NCBI GenBank assembly: GCA_017165825.1
Contig: CM029378.1
Span: forward strand, 708,475-772,474
Length of the DNA stretch: 64,000 bases
Direction of reading: 5' to 3'
Source of the DNA: Hepsetus odoe
Lineage: Eukaryota > Chordata > Actinopteri > Characiformes > Hepsetidae
The notes below the pieces were generated by a model. It searched no databases and had not been told where the DNA came from. It was given only the letters and a program-made list of their open reading frames with translations. Position 1 is the first letter of the stretch; every line of letters begins with the position of its first letter. This document shows, one piece after another, positions 41,951 through 53,718 of the stretch. The position numbers were made by a program, and so were the translations under genes.

Positions 41951-42629
41951 GGCAGGGTTTGTTCCTGGTCTAACAGTGATGTAAATTTCAGATCCCACTA
42001 TTCTTTAGAATATTGAGGCCATTATACAGAAAATTTAAGTCATGAGATTTGCTGAGTTTAATACAAGAGTTTTCACAAACACATCTTATAGAAGAAAGTC
42101 TTAAATCCTTTTTTATTCACTTGAGGTCAGTAATCTACTTAGTCTCTTACCATGCAGCCAAAGTTACATACACCTAAAGTGTAAATACCCAACTAAAATA
42201 AACCAAAATGCAAACACACCTCTCACTATTGTTGATCCCAAAACCTTCTGACTCCCTAACCACTAGGCCACCACTGTCCCAATACAGTATTACGGCAATG
42301 ATAATGCAATTATAAAAACTACTACATATTTATATACTACATACAGTATTATATACTACATTTGAAATGAAGTAAACCACTAGTGCTGTAACTTCAGCCT
42401 TTCAATAAAATCCTCACAACTGCAAAAACAGCAGCATAAACTCACAAAAAGAAATGCAGTGTTAGAGCAGCTTCAAAGGTTTTATGACCCAAACAGATGA
42501 CTATTAACTCCTAATTTAGATCCATCTTTTCTTTCATTCAGAATTTAAACAAAACATAAAGATGCTAATTGTTTGGTTGTAAGAAGTTAATTAGAAATGT
42601 CGGCTGAAGTCAAGTTAGTGTTATTTATA
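41951..42629. other. Intergenic DNA; SINE-2 head relic at 42238-42280
   Basis: Only a short minus-strand SINE-2 head ('aaccactaggccaccactgt') is recognised. The rest is AT-rich. Confidence 0.5.
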
Positions 42630-43035
42630 AATCTTGCTTGTCAAAGTAAACAGCTTTATGAATCTGATCTTTACCCCATTTGGGTAAGCTGAGGGCTATG
42701 AGCAGAACTCCCCAAAACTGGAGGCGAAACTGGAGTGAAAACCAAGGCCCAGAAGGGGAACCCATCCTCCTCTGGTCGACACGGAAATAAAGAAGGAAAG
42801 AAATAAAGAGAAAGAGCATTTCATAATTAATCAATTGAGCAATGAGTTCCAGTAAAAGAGTCAGTTAGTCCGTTAGGAGAGAAATCTGATGATAGTAGTT
42901 TCATCAACTTGGTGGAGAAGCTGGTCTGGAGTTCAGGAGATTTCGGTGATTTCTAGAAATACTAAGGCTGTCCACGATACAAGTGGAGGACAGGTGTCTG
43001 AGTCCCAGACAGTAGCTGGAAGACTGGAATACCAC
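42630..43035. repeat. Unnamed dispersed repeat, shared with 60405-60720
   Basis: Both copies contain 'aggggaac' with 'cctcctct', then a 'gagttccagtaaaagagtc' block in the same order. At its right end 'gtagctggaagactgg' reappears at 43872, hinting that this repeat and the L2 region beyond may be one element opened by later insertions. Confidence 0.6.
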
Positions 43036-43049
43036 GGCACTTATTTATT

Positions 43050-43228
43050 CATTTACATTTGCGGCATTTATCAGACGCTCTTATCCAGAGCGACTTCCAT
43101 GTCCCAATTACAGGGACAGTCCCCCTGGAGACACTCAGTGTTCAGGGTCTTGCTCAGGGACCCAGCGATGGTAGTGCCAGAGGTGGGATTAGCAGAAAAG
43201 TATGCTACCACTAGACCACCTCCACCTT
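43050..43228 (-). repeat. SINE-1 copy
   Basis: On the minus strand: head 'ggtggtctagtggtagcata', B-box deleted, body and 'gcgtctgataaatgccgcaa' tail. Confidence 0.85.
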
Positions 43229-43321
43229 ACCAATTTAATTCTTGCACTTTTGTCTCAACAGTCTCAATAGCTCAGTTATATTGTCCAATTGCTTTGTTTC
43301 ATACCACTGGGCAGCCTCTGA

Positions 43322-43490
43322 CATTACATTTACATTTACGGCATTTATCCGAGACTGACTCACAGTCCATCACTATAGGACAGTCCCCTGAGGTACTGTG
43401 CTGGCGGTCTTGCCTAGGGACCCAGTGGTGTTAGTACCAGAGGTGGGATTCAAACCTGGGACCTCTTGAGCCATTGGTCCATAGGCATGA
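43322..43490 (-). repeat. SINE-1, rearranged copy
   Basis: Tail 'acatttacatttacggcatt', partly deleted body, and B-box-like 'ggtttgaatccc'. Confidence 0.8.
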
Positions 43491-43494
43491 AAAT

Positions 43495-43660
43495 AATTAA
43501 ATAACGTTCCTCCAGGACCCTGGTGCTACACACAAGACAACATAAGACATGAAGATATAAGACACAAGACAGGGCAACAAGTGCAGACAAATAGACAGCA
43601 CAATAGACAGTACATTCATCCGATAGAGGGCCGCAGTGTTATAGAAACGCCATGTACTAT
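43495..43660 (-). mobile_element. LINE-A 3' tail, minus strand
   Basis: 'aacgttcctccaggaccctg' and 'gcaacaagtgcagacaa' match the inverse of the LINE-A 3' end. Confidence 0.8.
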
Positions 43661-43734
43661 CTAGTGTTGGTTCATAACAGAAGTTCTTGTGGACTAGACT
43701 TACCTTGTCTTGTATTTTATGTCATTTCTGATGT

Positions 43735-43825
43735 TACCTTATTTATAGCACCAGGGTCCCGGAGGAACGTTATTTCATTTCACTATGTATGTGTATGTGG
43801 CTGAAATTACAATAAAAAACCTACA
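43735..43825 (+). mobile_element. LINE-A 3' tail, plus strand
   Basis: 'agcaccagggtcccggagga' and 'tggctgaaattacaataaaa', facing the copy at 43495-43660 and so forming an inverted pair. Confidence 0.8.
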
Positions 43826-44266
43826 CAACTGTCCCAGAGACTTAAACACTGGAGAGTGGCCTGAGTCCCGGATGTAGCTGGAAGACTGGCCCCAGAGACG
43901 GGGTTTGAATGAAAAGGCTCTCTCCCCATTGTTATTTTCTAAATAGCAGCAAGCAGCACTTGTTACTCTAAGAGAGCTTTAGGCGTTCATAATTGAGATC
44001 AGCTGAGAGATACTGACAGAGACCGCTTAGGACTCCTTGTAAGTCACTAGAAAAATTTTATAGTTGATGTGGAATTTCACTAGAAGTCAATGAAGTCTAG
44101 ATAATATTGGACTAATGATCAAATGTTCTAGATCCAGTGAGACTCTAGTTGCTGCGCCTGACTAACTGGAGTTTCGAAGCTTTTACTGGAACATCCTGAC
44201 AGCAGGACATCACAGTAATCTTGTCTGGAGGGGATAAAAGTGTGTATCAGTGTTTCTGCATCATGT

Positions 44267-44551
44267 AGTGGTTCCCAAACTGGGGGCAGAGATATTGCAG
44301 GAGAGGCACCATTTCCCAGTCATTTTTGTGGAGACAGTTGTTTATTCTTGTTTATAACTTTAGTTTGCTCTTTATTTATCCCACAGTGGTGAAATTGCAC
44401 CATTTGTAATTGCATTTGTTTCTCTCAATTAGAAAAGGGAGTTGTGTTTCAAATAAAGTTTGAATCTGAACCTGTGTAGTTTGAATGGGGTGTGCCTAAT
44501 AACAACTCCTATCTAGAAAAGTAAGCATCAGAGACAGTTTGGGAACCACTG
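44267..44551. mobile_element. hAT-like MITE inside L2
   Basis: 'agtggttcccaaactggg' at the left and 'cagtttgggaaccactg' at the right are inverted repeats of hAT style. The L2 flank 'atgtagtg' on the left is echoed as 'atgtagca' after the right end, a plausible decayed 8-base target duplication. No coding capacity. Confidence 0.7.
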
Positions 44552-45511
44552 ATGTAGCATGAGTTATGAGTTAGTTATGTTTCTAAGGTGAGGGAAAGCT
44601 ATTCTAATTTCCAACGTGTGTATCCAGAGAAAGATCCCAGTCCATTGTGATGCCCAGTCTTTTGACAGTAGATTAAAGATTAAACTGTGCTGAAGTTAAG
44701 TCTAGCATTAAACCTTGAAAGTTTGTCTCTAGTAAATTTTAGACCAAGAAAAGAAACTTGAGACACATCCACTTCTTTATTTCTCTCTCTACAATCCTCA
44801 CTCTTTAATCTGACTCTGATCGCCTGGTTTGTCTGAACTATAGAACTGTATGTCGTCAGTGGAACAGTGGAAGCTGATTCCATGTTTCTGGATTACTGAA
44901 CCAAGAGGGAGCAGGTCTAATATGAAGAGTAGTGGACCGAGGACAGAACCTTGTGGGACTCCATAACTAACTTTTGTGTGAAGTGACGTTTCATCATTTC
45001 TCCATTTCCCAGGTTGATAATGGTTGGTGGAGTATGAGTTAAACCAGGAGTGGGTTCCTGTTATACTAAGTGTTCTAGTCTGTGCAGTGAGATCTGGTTC
45101 AAACACTGCAGGTCCCGGAGGACCAGTAAGCAGACCGACCCTTGGTCAGATGCCACTAAAATTTTCACTCGTGCTGTTTCAATACTATGGTGTGAAAACC
45201 AGACTGAAATTTCTCAAAGATGGTATTTTTATGTAGATATGAGCAGAACTGCTGGGCCACAACTTTCTCCAGCATCTTTTATATAAAAGGTTCATTAGAA
45301 ATCGGTGGAGTATTTGTTAACTTGAATGAATCAAAATTAGGCTTCTTGAGTAGAGGACTAAGAACTGCTATTTTGAATCCTTTTGGCACAAAGTCCAGGT
45401 TGAGAGAGGAGTTTATTATTTTTAATAAAGGCCTGATTATTACTGGCAGGACCTCTTTAAGTAGTCTGCTGGGAACTGAATCCAGGATGGAAGTAGGGCA
45501 GCTGTGTTCTA

Positions 45512-45744
45512 GTGCTTCAGGAGTTGCCCTGGATCGGAAGATTGTGAGTTCCATTCCCTCTCACCAGTAGGCGCCGTCTTGAGGTACCTTGAGCAAGGTA
45601 CCGCCCCTGGGCGCATTGCCCCGGGTGTTTTCTACAGCTGCCCTCTGCAAGTGTGTGTATGGGTGAAACACAGAGGTTGAATTTCACTGTGTTGTGCTGT
45701 GCTATGGGTTTCACAATAACAAGGATTGTCACTTTCACTTCAAG
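45512..45744 (+). repeat. SINE-2 nested in L2
   Basis: Head with B-box-like 'gagttccattccc', 'ttgagcaaggtaccgcccct', and tail 'attgtcactttcacttca'. Confidence 0.85.
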
Positions 45745-46320
45745 TAGAAGATCTGAAGAGGAAGAAGGAGATGCATCTGCAGAACTGGGATGAAAGTAGT
45801 CATACCTCTCTGTTCATATGAGGTTTTGATCTGTATCTATTTCTGTCTCAGGCAGCAGACGTGCACTCTTTTAATGTGGATCGTAGGCAGAGTGTGCAAT
45901 GTGGGAGTGCTCTTTAATTGTGGTATGGAAGCACTTTGGTCCAGGCATTGAAATGTTCTATCTTGTCGCTGCCATATTTTCATTTCCTATTTCCACATCT
46001 TTTGCTTTAGAGCACGTTTGATTTGTGTACCATGGAACAAGATTTTTTTATGTTTAAACGATGCTACATTATCTAATGTGGAACAAAATGTGTTCTCTAA
46101 ACATTCAGTGAGATTATCTTAAAATCTTCTGACCAGATGGAGTGTTGATCCTCGAAGGAAGGTTTTGATTAAACTAAAGTCCTGGTGGAGTGACGCATTG
46201 CATTGTGTGTATTGTACACAATAACAAAGTGATGTACATAAAGTAGAGCTGTTATGGATCAGATATGTGATAAGATGGTGATCTTTTCTGTTGACGTTGG
46301 GGTAGAGATGGTCTAGTGGT

Positions 46321-46845
46321 AGAGTACCCTAAGAGCAGTTTAAACCTGTTCTCTGACTGAAAACTATGGTGTTTTCACGTAGAACTGCTGTTATTTCTTT
46401 TGTAATAGTTCTGTTCGGGGAATAGACACAGTCTCAGTATGGTGACCCTTGAGTGATGCCTCATTGCAGCTCGACCGTCTGCGGCCTGGTGCCGGCCCTG
46501 GATTGTCAGCAGCGGCTAACTACTCTGCCGACTAACAGACTCTGGGCTGCAAGAAACGTGCTGCGAGGGGTGGACAGAGAAAGGAAAAGAAAGGACAGAG
46601 CAGAAGAAGGCATGGAGAAGGAGAAGAGGAAAAGCACAGACTGAAGAACACAGAATAATGTTTTCAGCAAATATCACAGCAAATTAAAATGTGTGATTTA
46701 GCTCACATTTTAGATTATGGCAAGTTTTTAAACTGGAAAATCTCAGATTATTGTGCAGATATATGTGGCTCAGCTATAAATTCTCACTTTAAAACTGATT
46801 TACTGAGATTACGTATGCAAACTCACAAGCGCGGCTAGGAGAATG
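46321..46845. other. Upstream flank of gene 8, no feature seen
   Basis: A short SINE-1 head relic ('ggtctagtggtagagtac') sits at 46310-46327; otherwise nothing recognised. Confidence 0.45.
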
Positions 46846-46854
46846 TCAGAGATA

Positions 46855-47024
46855 TTAACCAATCAAAGCGCAGGAGGCGGCTTGTCAAGAGGGTGGAGCG
46901 GGCGGGCGCGCAAAGCCGTTATAGGGATTAGTGTCTCCAGTCCAGCTGGGGGCGCTGGAGCTGAGGCAGAGTTTCGGGCTCAGTGAAGGAAAAGCGGAGG
47001 AAGAGGAGCCGGAAGTGCTTCAAG
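46855..47024 (+). promoter_or_regulatory. Promoter and first exon of gene 8
   Basis: A CCAAT box opens a 27-base block (46859-46885) that is identical at 54888-54914 ahead of gene 9. GC-rich DNA, 'gtgtctccagtcca', 'gggggcgctggag' and an AG-rich exon ending TTCAAG (47024) then follow, with GT donor at 47025. The whole layout is conserved ahead of gene 9, which makes this a firm prediction of a promoter plus 5' exon. No ATG is visible here, so the exon is probably untranslated. Confidence 0.7.
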
Positions 47025-47025
47025 G

Positions 47026-47637
47026 TGGGACAACAAAACATACCCGAACGAATTCCATTTAGAGTGGTTACAGAGAATTGAAGGAGTGCAGTGAATGAGT
47101 CCTGACTGAGTTTACGGATCCATCACTGCGCTGTGTTTGAGATCACACTACTTTGAGTTTATATAGATTAAACACATTCCCGATTTATTTAAATTAATTT
47201 CTGTGCTTTCTGTTCTGGTATTCCATGCTTGTTCTGCTTCTTTATGTTTTATTTGCATGTTTTAAGCCACATCATTGATAAATTGCAAGACTGTTTAATA
47301 TGAGCAGTTTGATTGTACCATGACAATTAAGCAGACACATCTTTTGTTGCTTTTTGTCCAAATTTCGAGGAACAGCCTCTGAAATCAAATGGTGCTCCAA
47401 ACAGTCATTGAAACTGATCTTCTGTAAGAAACCAGCCAAAATAATAATTGGGATAATAAAATCAGTTAATTAATAATTGCTGTAATAATAAATCTGTAGA
47501 GAAGTCTTATAATAAACATTTGTAAATTAATGTTATAATGTGCACATTAATAAATGCTAAAAAAAAGAAATTTGTAATAAATAATAAATGTTACTGCAAA
47601 AATTCCCACCCCAACAAAATCTTTCTTGTTGCTGCTT
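47026..47637 (+). other. Start of gene 8 intron 1, no feature seen
   Basis: AT-rich DNA between the donor and the first intronic SINE. The intron, about 4.5 kb, contains the elements listed below to 51587. Confidence 0.5.
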
Positions 47638-47815
47638 TATATTTACGGCATTTAGCAGACACTCTTCTCCAGAGCGACTTACAGGTTTCCTAAACGCAGG
47701 GACAGTCCCTCTAGTTTTGCTCAGGAACCCAATGATGGTAGTGGAGGTGGGAACCTGTGACCTCTTGGTCTGTAGGTGAGTATCCTACCACTAGAACACC
47801 AACACCCCTTTAACA
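47638..47815 (-). repeat. SINE-1 copy in gene 8 intron
   Basis: Inverse of the tail 'acggcatttagcagacactc', body with small deletions, and head ending 'ggtgttctagtggtaggata'. Confidence 0.85.
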
Positions 47816-47837
47816 GGAGTTCTCCAGGGTTTCTCAT

Positions 47838-48017
47838 TGAGTAGAGTAGAGTGATCTTTTATTATCCCACGAATGGGAAATTTGGGCTACAGGCTCTATA
47901 AAAAAAGATGTGTACAGCAGAAAAGAAAAATATATAAAGATATAGAGAGGAATATGAACATACACAGGAGAAAAGTAGAGGAGCTTATAAATAATAAATA
48001 ATAATAAATTATTCTAA

Positions 48018-48091
<74 letters not shown>

Positions 48092-50020
48092 ATATATCTA
48101 TATACATATATATATCTATATATCTACAAGAGTAATATACACTGTAATAATTCAAAAGTTTTGAAATGAATTATACATATAAATAATAAGTAGCAAAATA
48201 TAAATATAGCAATATGAATATAAAATGTAATAATAATAAAAAGTAGTAGTAGTAATAATAAAAAATACACAATATAAATATACAATACAGTAATAATAAT
48301 AATAATAATAATATACAAACAATAATAATATATAATAATAATAAACAACAAGCAAATGCAATGTTATGGATGAGTTACGGAGTCTTATTGCTGCAGGTGG
48401 TGGTTTCGATTCCGGGCGGTAGCTCCTCTCTTCCTTCCACTGGGCGGGTGTAACAGGGCCCGGCTGGCTGAACGAGCTGCTCAGTGCTCCACAGTCTCGT
48501 GTAGGGGTGGGAGAAAGTTGTCCATGATGGATGTTAGTTTGGAGAACATCCTCTTCTCCCTACCTGCTCGATGGACTTGAGCGGGCAGTCCAGGACAGAG
48601 CTGGCTCCTCTTGACTAGTGTTTAGCAGAGTTTAGTTTCTCTCTGTCCCTCTCTGAGACTCTTCCATACCAGCAGACCACAGCGCAGGTAAAAACAGCCG
48701 ACACTTACCACAGTGTCGTGAGGAATGTCCTCAAGGAGATGTTTGTTTACTCTAAAGGACCTCAGCCGCTTTAGCAGGTGGAGACTTCACTGGAGGCCCT
48801 TTTCTGTACAGAGCGTCATTAGCGTTAGTGGACCAGTCCAGTTTATTGCTGATGTGGACACCCAGGTATTTCTTCTGTACCCTCCACCGCCTCAATGCAC
48901 AAAACCCCGATGTCCACCGGTGATGGGGGTACCTTCCCCATAAAGTCAATCAACAGCTCCTTCGCCTTGCTGGCATTGATGAGCAGATGATTTTGATTGC
49001 ACCATCTACGGTGTCATTTGATGACCTCTGTATTCCTTCTTGTGCTCATTCCCTCCGACACACGCACCAACAATAGCGTGTCACGGAGAACTTCTGCAGG
49101 TGACAGGTGTCCGTGTTGTGCTCTGAAGTCCGCTGTGTACAAATGTGAAGAGGAAGGGGGCGAGGACTGCCCTTGTGGGGCTCCAGTGCTGCAGACCACC
49201 ACCTCAGACACACAGTCCTGGAGTCTCACATACTGGGGTCTATTGGTGAGGTAGTTAATAATCCACTCAGACATGTGATGGTCCACACCTACCCCTCCAG
49301 CTCCCTCAGAACTGAAGGCTGGATTGCGTTGAAAGCACTGGAAAAGTCAAAGAACAGTGACTTCACAGTGCTTTTGGCACTCTCCAGGTGAGTGAGGGCC
49401 CGATGCAGCAGGTAGATGACGGCGTCATCCACCCCCATGTGCAGCTGGTAAGCAAACTGCAGCGGGTCCAGGTCCCTCCTGACCAGTGGACGAAGGTGAT
49501 GGAGGATTATTCCTTCTCATAGCCTTCATCAGGTTAGAAGTGAGGGCAACAGGTCTGAAGTGGTTTAGCTCCTTGGGGTGCGACGTCTTGGGGACTTGAA
49601 CGAGGCATGAAGTCTTCCACAGAATGGGGACACGCTCCGGGCTGAGGCTGAGGTTAAAGATGTAGGTGATAACCTCACAGAGTTGATCAGCACAGTCCCT
49701 CAACAGGCTGGAGCTGATGCCATCCGGACCTGTGGCTTTCCTGTGCTTCAACTTCCTCAGCTGACACCGCACCTGGTCAGCTGTGATGGAGAGGCTATCG
49801 TGTGGTGAGAGAGTGGGAGCCTCCTGATGAGTGGGGTAGCAGGAGGGAGCAGTAGATTCCTCAGGGGAAAAGGGGGGGGGGAGAAGGAGAAGATAAAAGG
49901 GGATACGCAGCTGATATCCCTGGTGGGGGTTGCAAGGAGGTGTGAAGGGGGGCACTGGCATGTGATGAGCTTTGATGGTTGGGTGAGGGGCAGATTCCTG
50001 AGTCAAACCTGTTGAAGAAC
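47838..50020 (-). mobile_element. LINE-B (Rex1/Babar-like), longest copy
   Basis: 3' end at 47838 ('cccacgaatgggaaatttgg'), an expanded TA/TAA block at 48018-48350, then reverse-transcriptase pieces in several frames: YLGVHISNKLDWS (48949-48752), TNRPQYVRLQDCVSE and STGAPQG (49286-49014), GPDGISSSLLRDCAD and HFRPVALTSN (50006-49425). More 5' sequence may continue to about 50500. It lies antisense in gene 8 intron 1. Confidence 0.85.
48018..48108. repeat. (TA)n microsatellite
   Basis: About 70 bases of near-pure TA with a few C interruptions at the right. Confidence 0.95.
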
Positions 50021-50828
50021 AGATTTAGACTATTAGCCCTCTTTCTCTATATCTTAGAAAGATGATTTCTTCTGCTGTGGAAGTGCTTTAGTGTCAGTCT
50101 GTTGGAGGGTGAAATTCAGCAGTGGAAGAGAAAAGTATAGTAAAGAAAGCTGCAGTGCTTGAGGCTTTTTCTTGTAGTTGATTGGGCAGAAGGAGCCACC
50201 CAGTAGGTGGAGAACATCACCACCCTCCTGAAGGATCTGAAGTATCCTGGAGGAATATTCTGGGTCTGTGCTGTCAAGGAGCTGGTGGGTGGCTGAGGAG
50301 GGGATTGAAGGTCTTGGTGTCAAGTGAGAAAGGTTGTACAGTGGCAGAGGGGTTCAATTTCCATCCTTGTGCTGAATGGTCCTTCCAAGGTGTTGCAGCT
50401 GAAAGTGCAGAGAGAGGTGGAAATTTGCACCTGTGATTCTGAGGAGGCCTTGATGTAATCAAAGACCCTGAGCAGTTGACTGTTCAGCAAGACAAAGTGG
50501 CACAAAGGAAAATGCAGCTGAGAAGTGTCCCCATCGCTGCACCTTGGGCGCTTTAGAGAGCTGGCTGCAAGTGTGTGTATTGGTTAAAAATTGGCTGTGT
50601 TCACAATGATTTCTACCTTATTAACTCCACCTAAGTTCCCCACTCCAATCTGGAATCCTGAGTTCCATGTTATAGTATCGAGTTCTGTGATCCAGCACTA
50701 CTAGGCACCGACTAGGGGGGTATGTCACTGCAAGCTGCTTGATGAGCCTTACAGTGAATTGGAGATCAGAGGGTTGCGGGTTTGAATCCTGTAATTCTGT
50801 CTGATTGGTCCTGTGAACTTTTGTCTAG
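50021..50828. other. Intron 1 DNA; probable LINE-B 5' sequence and SINE-2 relic
   Basis: 50021-50500 has no readable frame but follows LINE-B directly. 50525-50620 ('tgtccccatcgctgc', 'gtgtgtattggttaaa') is a weak SINE-2 body relic. Confidence 0.4.
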
Positions 50829-51190
50829 ACATACATTTATTCATTTAGGAGATGCTTTTATCCAAATTTTGAGGCAGCTGTCCAGGATGTGGTGGGTGTC
50901 TCTCTCCTGCCTCTCTCTACTGATGCTCAATCAACTGCTCATTCTTTTACATTTACATTTATGGCATTTAGCAGACGCTCTTATCCAGAGATAGATGTTT
51001 TCTGGCAAGATGACTGTGAAATGTTTTATCAAGGAAGTCGTAGAAACAGAGGAAAAGGAAGGTTTAGAGGACGAGGTGGACGAACAATCACCCTACTACT
51101 AGTGATAGTGCTAGAGGTGGGATTCGAACCGGGGACCTCTTGATCCAGAGGTCTGTAGCCAAGTACCCTACCACTAGACCACCGCCACCC
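50829..51190 (-). repeat. SINE-1 copies, one with a foreign middle
   Basis: 50835-50875 is a short SINE-1-like tail. A second copy has its tail at 50948-50985 ('atggcatttagcagacgctc') and its head at 51100-51190 (B-box-like 'ggttcgaatccc'). Its middle is replaced by about 100 unrelated bases. Confidence 0.75.
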
Positions 51191-51413
51191 ATCTTTGTAT
51201 TTGGTTGCGAGCTGAAAATCAAGATCATCTCAGTTTGCCTTGTCTCTCCAGTCCACCATGTCTCCTGCCATGATTTAGCCTCTGGTCAGGTTCTGAGCAG
51301 ATATCTCATAGCTATCTACCAGAAGTTATGATGGTAATCATTTCAGTGTTCTACAGTCAACAATGCAACCCTTGTCGAAAGTGTGTTAGTCTTTGTAAAT
51401 GGGTTAAAATTCT

Positions 51414-51434
51414 GTTTTTTTTTTTTTTTTTCTT
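51414..51434. repeat. Poly(T) tract
   Basis: Homopolymer upstream of the gene 8 acceptor; another run starts at 51479. Confidence 0.85.
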
Positions 51435-51696
51435 TTTCTTTTTATTTGATTCCTCAAACCAGTTCTGTTTTCAAATGTTTTTTTTTTTTCCCTCTAAAAA
51501 TAACATTGCATTGTTTATTACTGACAATATTGGTACTAAAATCATTACTTTTTTACATTTCATGTTCAATAATTTTTCTTTTTTCAGTTACACAACTGAA
51601 TGACCTCCAAGTTGTCTACACTTGCTGTCGGCTACACTGCATGGTTTAATCCTTCACCCACGAGCACAGGAACCAAACGGGATACAAGAGGAACTC

Positions 51697-52689
51697 ATGA
51701 CACTGGTGAAGTCAGAAGAAACTGAATGTGACAATATGGCAGCTATAAGAAACTCTATGGCTCAGCAGTCGTCTCGCAGTGCAACACCAAGCAATTCAGG
51801 AAAGAAGAGAACTCACAGTTGCTCAGACTGTGGAAAGGGTTTTTCTCACCACAGTTTACTCCAAAGACACCAGCGAGTTCACACCGGAGAGAAACCGTAT
51901 CACTGCTCAGACTGTGGGAAGAGATTTACAGCACTGCATACTCTTTTAAGGCACCATCTCATTCACACTGGCGAGAAACCATATCAGTGCTCTGAGTGCG
52001 GGAAGAGTTTTAGAGAGAGTGCTACCCTGAAAACCCACCAGCGGATTCACACGGGAGAGAAACCGTATCGGTGCTCTGATTGTGGGAAGAGTTTTATACA
52101 ACGAAATAGTCTCCACCTACATCAGCGCATTCACACTGGAGAGAAACTGCATTACTGTTCGCAGTGCGGGAAGAGCTTTAGGGATGGCAGTGATTTTAAA
52201 ACACATCAACGAATTCACACTGGAGAGAAACCTTTTGAATGCTCAGAGTGTGGGAAGAGGTTCAGTGACAAAGGAAACCTCAAAACCCACAAACGGATTC
52301 ACACCGGAGAGAAACCGTATCGGTGCTCGGAGTGCGGAAAGAGCTTCAACCAACAGAGTCACCTCCAAACACACCAGTTCATTCACACTGGAGAGAAACC
52401 GTATCACTGTGTAGAATGTGGGAAGAGCTTTAATCAACAGAGTAATTTCCAGGTTCATCAGCGCACTCACACCGGAGAGAAACCCTATTCCTGCTCAGAC
52501 TGCGGGAAGAGTTTCAATCAGCAGAGTGGTCTCGAACGGCATCAACGCATTCACACTGGCGAGAAACCGTATTACTGCTCAGAGTGTCGGCGGAGCTTCA
52601 GGCATGCACATACACTAAAGACACACAAGTGTGTGTTATTTCAGCATGAGATTGGTGCAGGGACTGAAGTAGATGTTGATCCATCATAA
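51697..52689 (+). CDS. C2H2 zinc-finger protein, 10 fingers (gene 8)
   Basis: Exon starts at 51588 after acceptor 'tttttcttttttcag'. The frame is closed by a TGA at 51601, so the first usable ATG is 51697 (MTLVKSEETECDN), which matches the start of gene 9 (MILVKSEGTECEN). The product is 330 residues: about 32 N-terminal residues, nine canonical C2H2 fingers with TGEKP linkers (one TGEKL), and the incomplete last finger (FRHAHTLKTHKC). No effector domain. Gene 9 is its tandem paralogue; helix contacts agree in most of fingers 5-9 but differ strongly in fingers 1-3. Confidence 0.9.
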   Translation: MTLVKSEETECDNMAAIRNSMAQQSSRSATPSNSGKKRTHSCSDCGKGFSHHSLLQRHQRVHTGEKPYHCSDCGKRFTALHTLLRHHLIHTGEKPYQCSECGKSFRESATLKTHQRIHTGEKPYRCSDCGKSFIQRNSLHLHQRIHTGEKLHYCSQCGKSFRDGSDFKTHQRIHTGEKPFECSECGKRFSDKGNLKTHKRIHTGEKPYRCSECGKSFNQQSHLQTHQFIHTGEKPYHCVECGKSFNQQSNFQVHQRTHTGEKPYSCSDCGKSFNQQSGLERHQRIHTGEKPYYCSECRRSFRHAHTLKTHKCVLFQHEIGAGTEVDVDPS

Positions 52690-52834
52690 GATTTATTTTT
52701 CATTTGCATGACATGAAAGTTGTTGCCTGTTCTGCTGCACTCCTTCGTGTTCATTCTGTAAAGGTTATTCAATAGCTTTTGTTGAAGCATTAGTCAAAGA
52801 AATCCTCATGTCTCATGTTTGTGGTAGCAGGTGT

Positions 52835-52835
<1 letters not shown>

Positions 52836-52877
<42 letters not shown>
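52836..52877. repeat. Poly(T) run, 42 bases
   Basis: The longest homopolymer in the window, 150 bases beyond the gene 8 stop. Confidence 0.95.
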
Positions 52878-52878
<1 letters not shown>

Positions 52879-53718
52879 TGGTCAGGTTTATTTCTTCAGG
52901 GCATTTTTATGGACATTGTTGCAGATTTGCTGTACAGAATGTGGTTCAGAGCCCTGAGTTAACAAGTCAGGGGCTTTAATTGTTAATGATTTGAACTGAG
53001 GCATTTTGCAACCAAGCCATTGATTTGCCTTCAGTTTTCATCTGCTTAAGCACAACCGCTGTCCTGTTCAAACAGAAGCCATAGCTCAAAAGGGCTTGTA
53101 CTCACCTCTGCATTGCATAAGAAAAGAGGCAGAATTTTTCTACTCCATACTGGATTATTTTAGCAGCCAAACCAGTTTTAAATTTGCCACAGTTTTTAAA
53201 TGGTAGTTGAGATGTGATTCACTCAAAATGCATGTGATTTATGGAATGACATGCAGAGAATTAAACGCATTTACTTTTTAAATGTTTATTAAATGTGTCT
53301 TGTGCATTTTCGATAGTTTAGTATGAAAATGGTTGGTGGTTGTTAAATTAAGTAATAGTTATGATAACTGTGAATGTAGGAGGAAAAGGGCCGCTGAAAT
53401 TCACAGAAAGGCCTCAAACCGGCAAAGATCCGTCGTCCTACAGGAACACAGTCTTCGTATGGTTCTGTAGATCAGCTGTGCAATGGAAACTGAAATCTTT
53501 TCTAATTTTTAGAAATGTTTATTCTGTTCATCTCTCATTGCTGTTGTTTTACTGTGTGAAACTGTATGATGTCAGTACTGGTGTTAACTGTAAATGTTAA
53601 ATAATAATAACAAAAAGTATTGTAGTGTGGCCAAAAGTAAAACATCACTGACAATAAATGGGGAATTAGCTTTCTGGCTGATACAAAATATACAGATGTT
53701 GTCGCTAAAACTAGTGAA
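52878..53718. other. Intergenic DNA, no gene seen
   Basis: Probably includes the 3' UTR of gene 8; only chance frames. Confidence 0.45.

Larger units (their letters stand above)
43850..46320 (-). mobile_element. L2-type LINE, long decayed copy
   Basis: Two clear coding islands on the minus strand: 45554-45279 (PTSILDSVPSRLLKEVLP, FKIAVLSPLLKKP) and 45106-44798 (YGVPQGSVLGPLLF; the catalytic block degraded to STDDIQFYS). Below these lies L2-like 3' sequence; above 45742 lies probable 5' sequence without a readable frame. A hAT-like MITE and a SINE-2 lie inside. Confidence 0.7.

Noticed and set aside
51622..51696. Longer N-terminus for gene 8
   Set aside because: That start codon is TTG, not ATG, and the paralogue gene 9 starts at the position equal to 51697.
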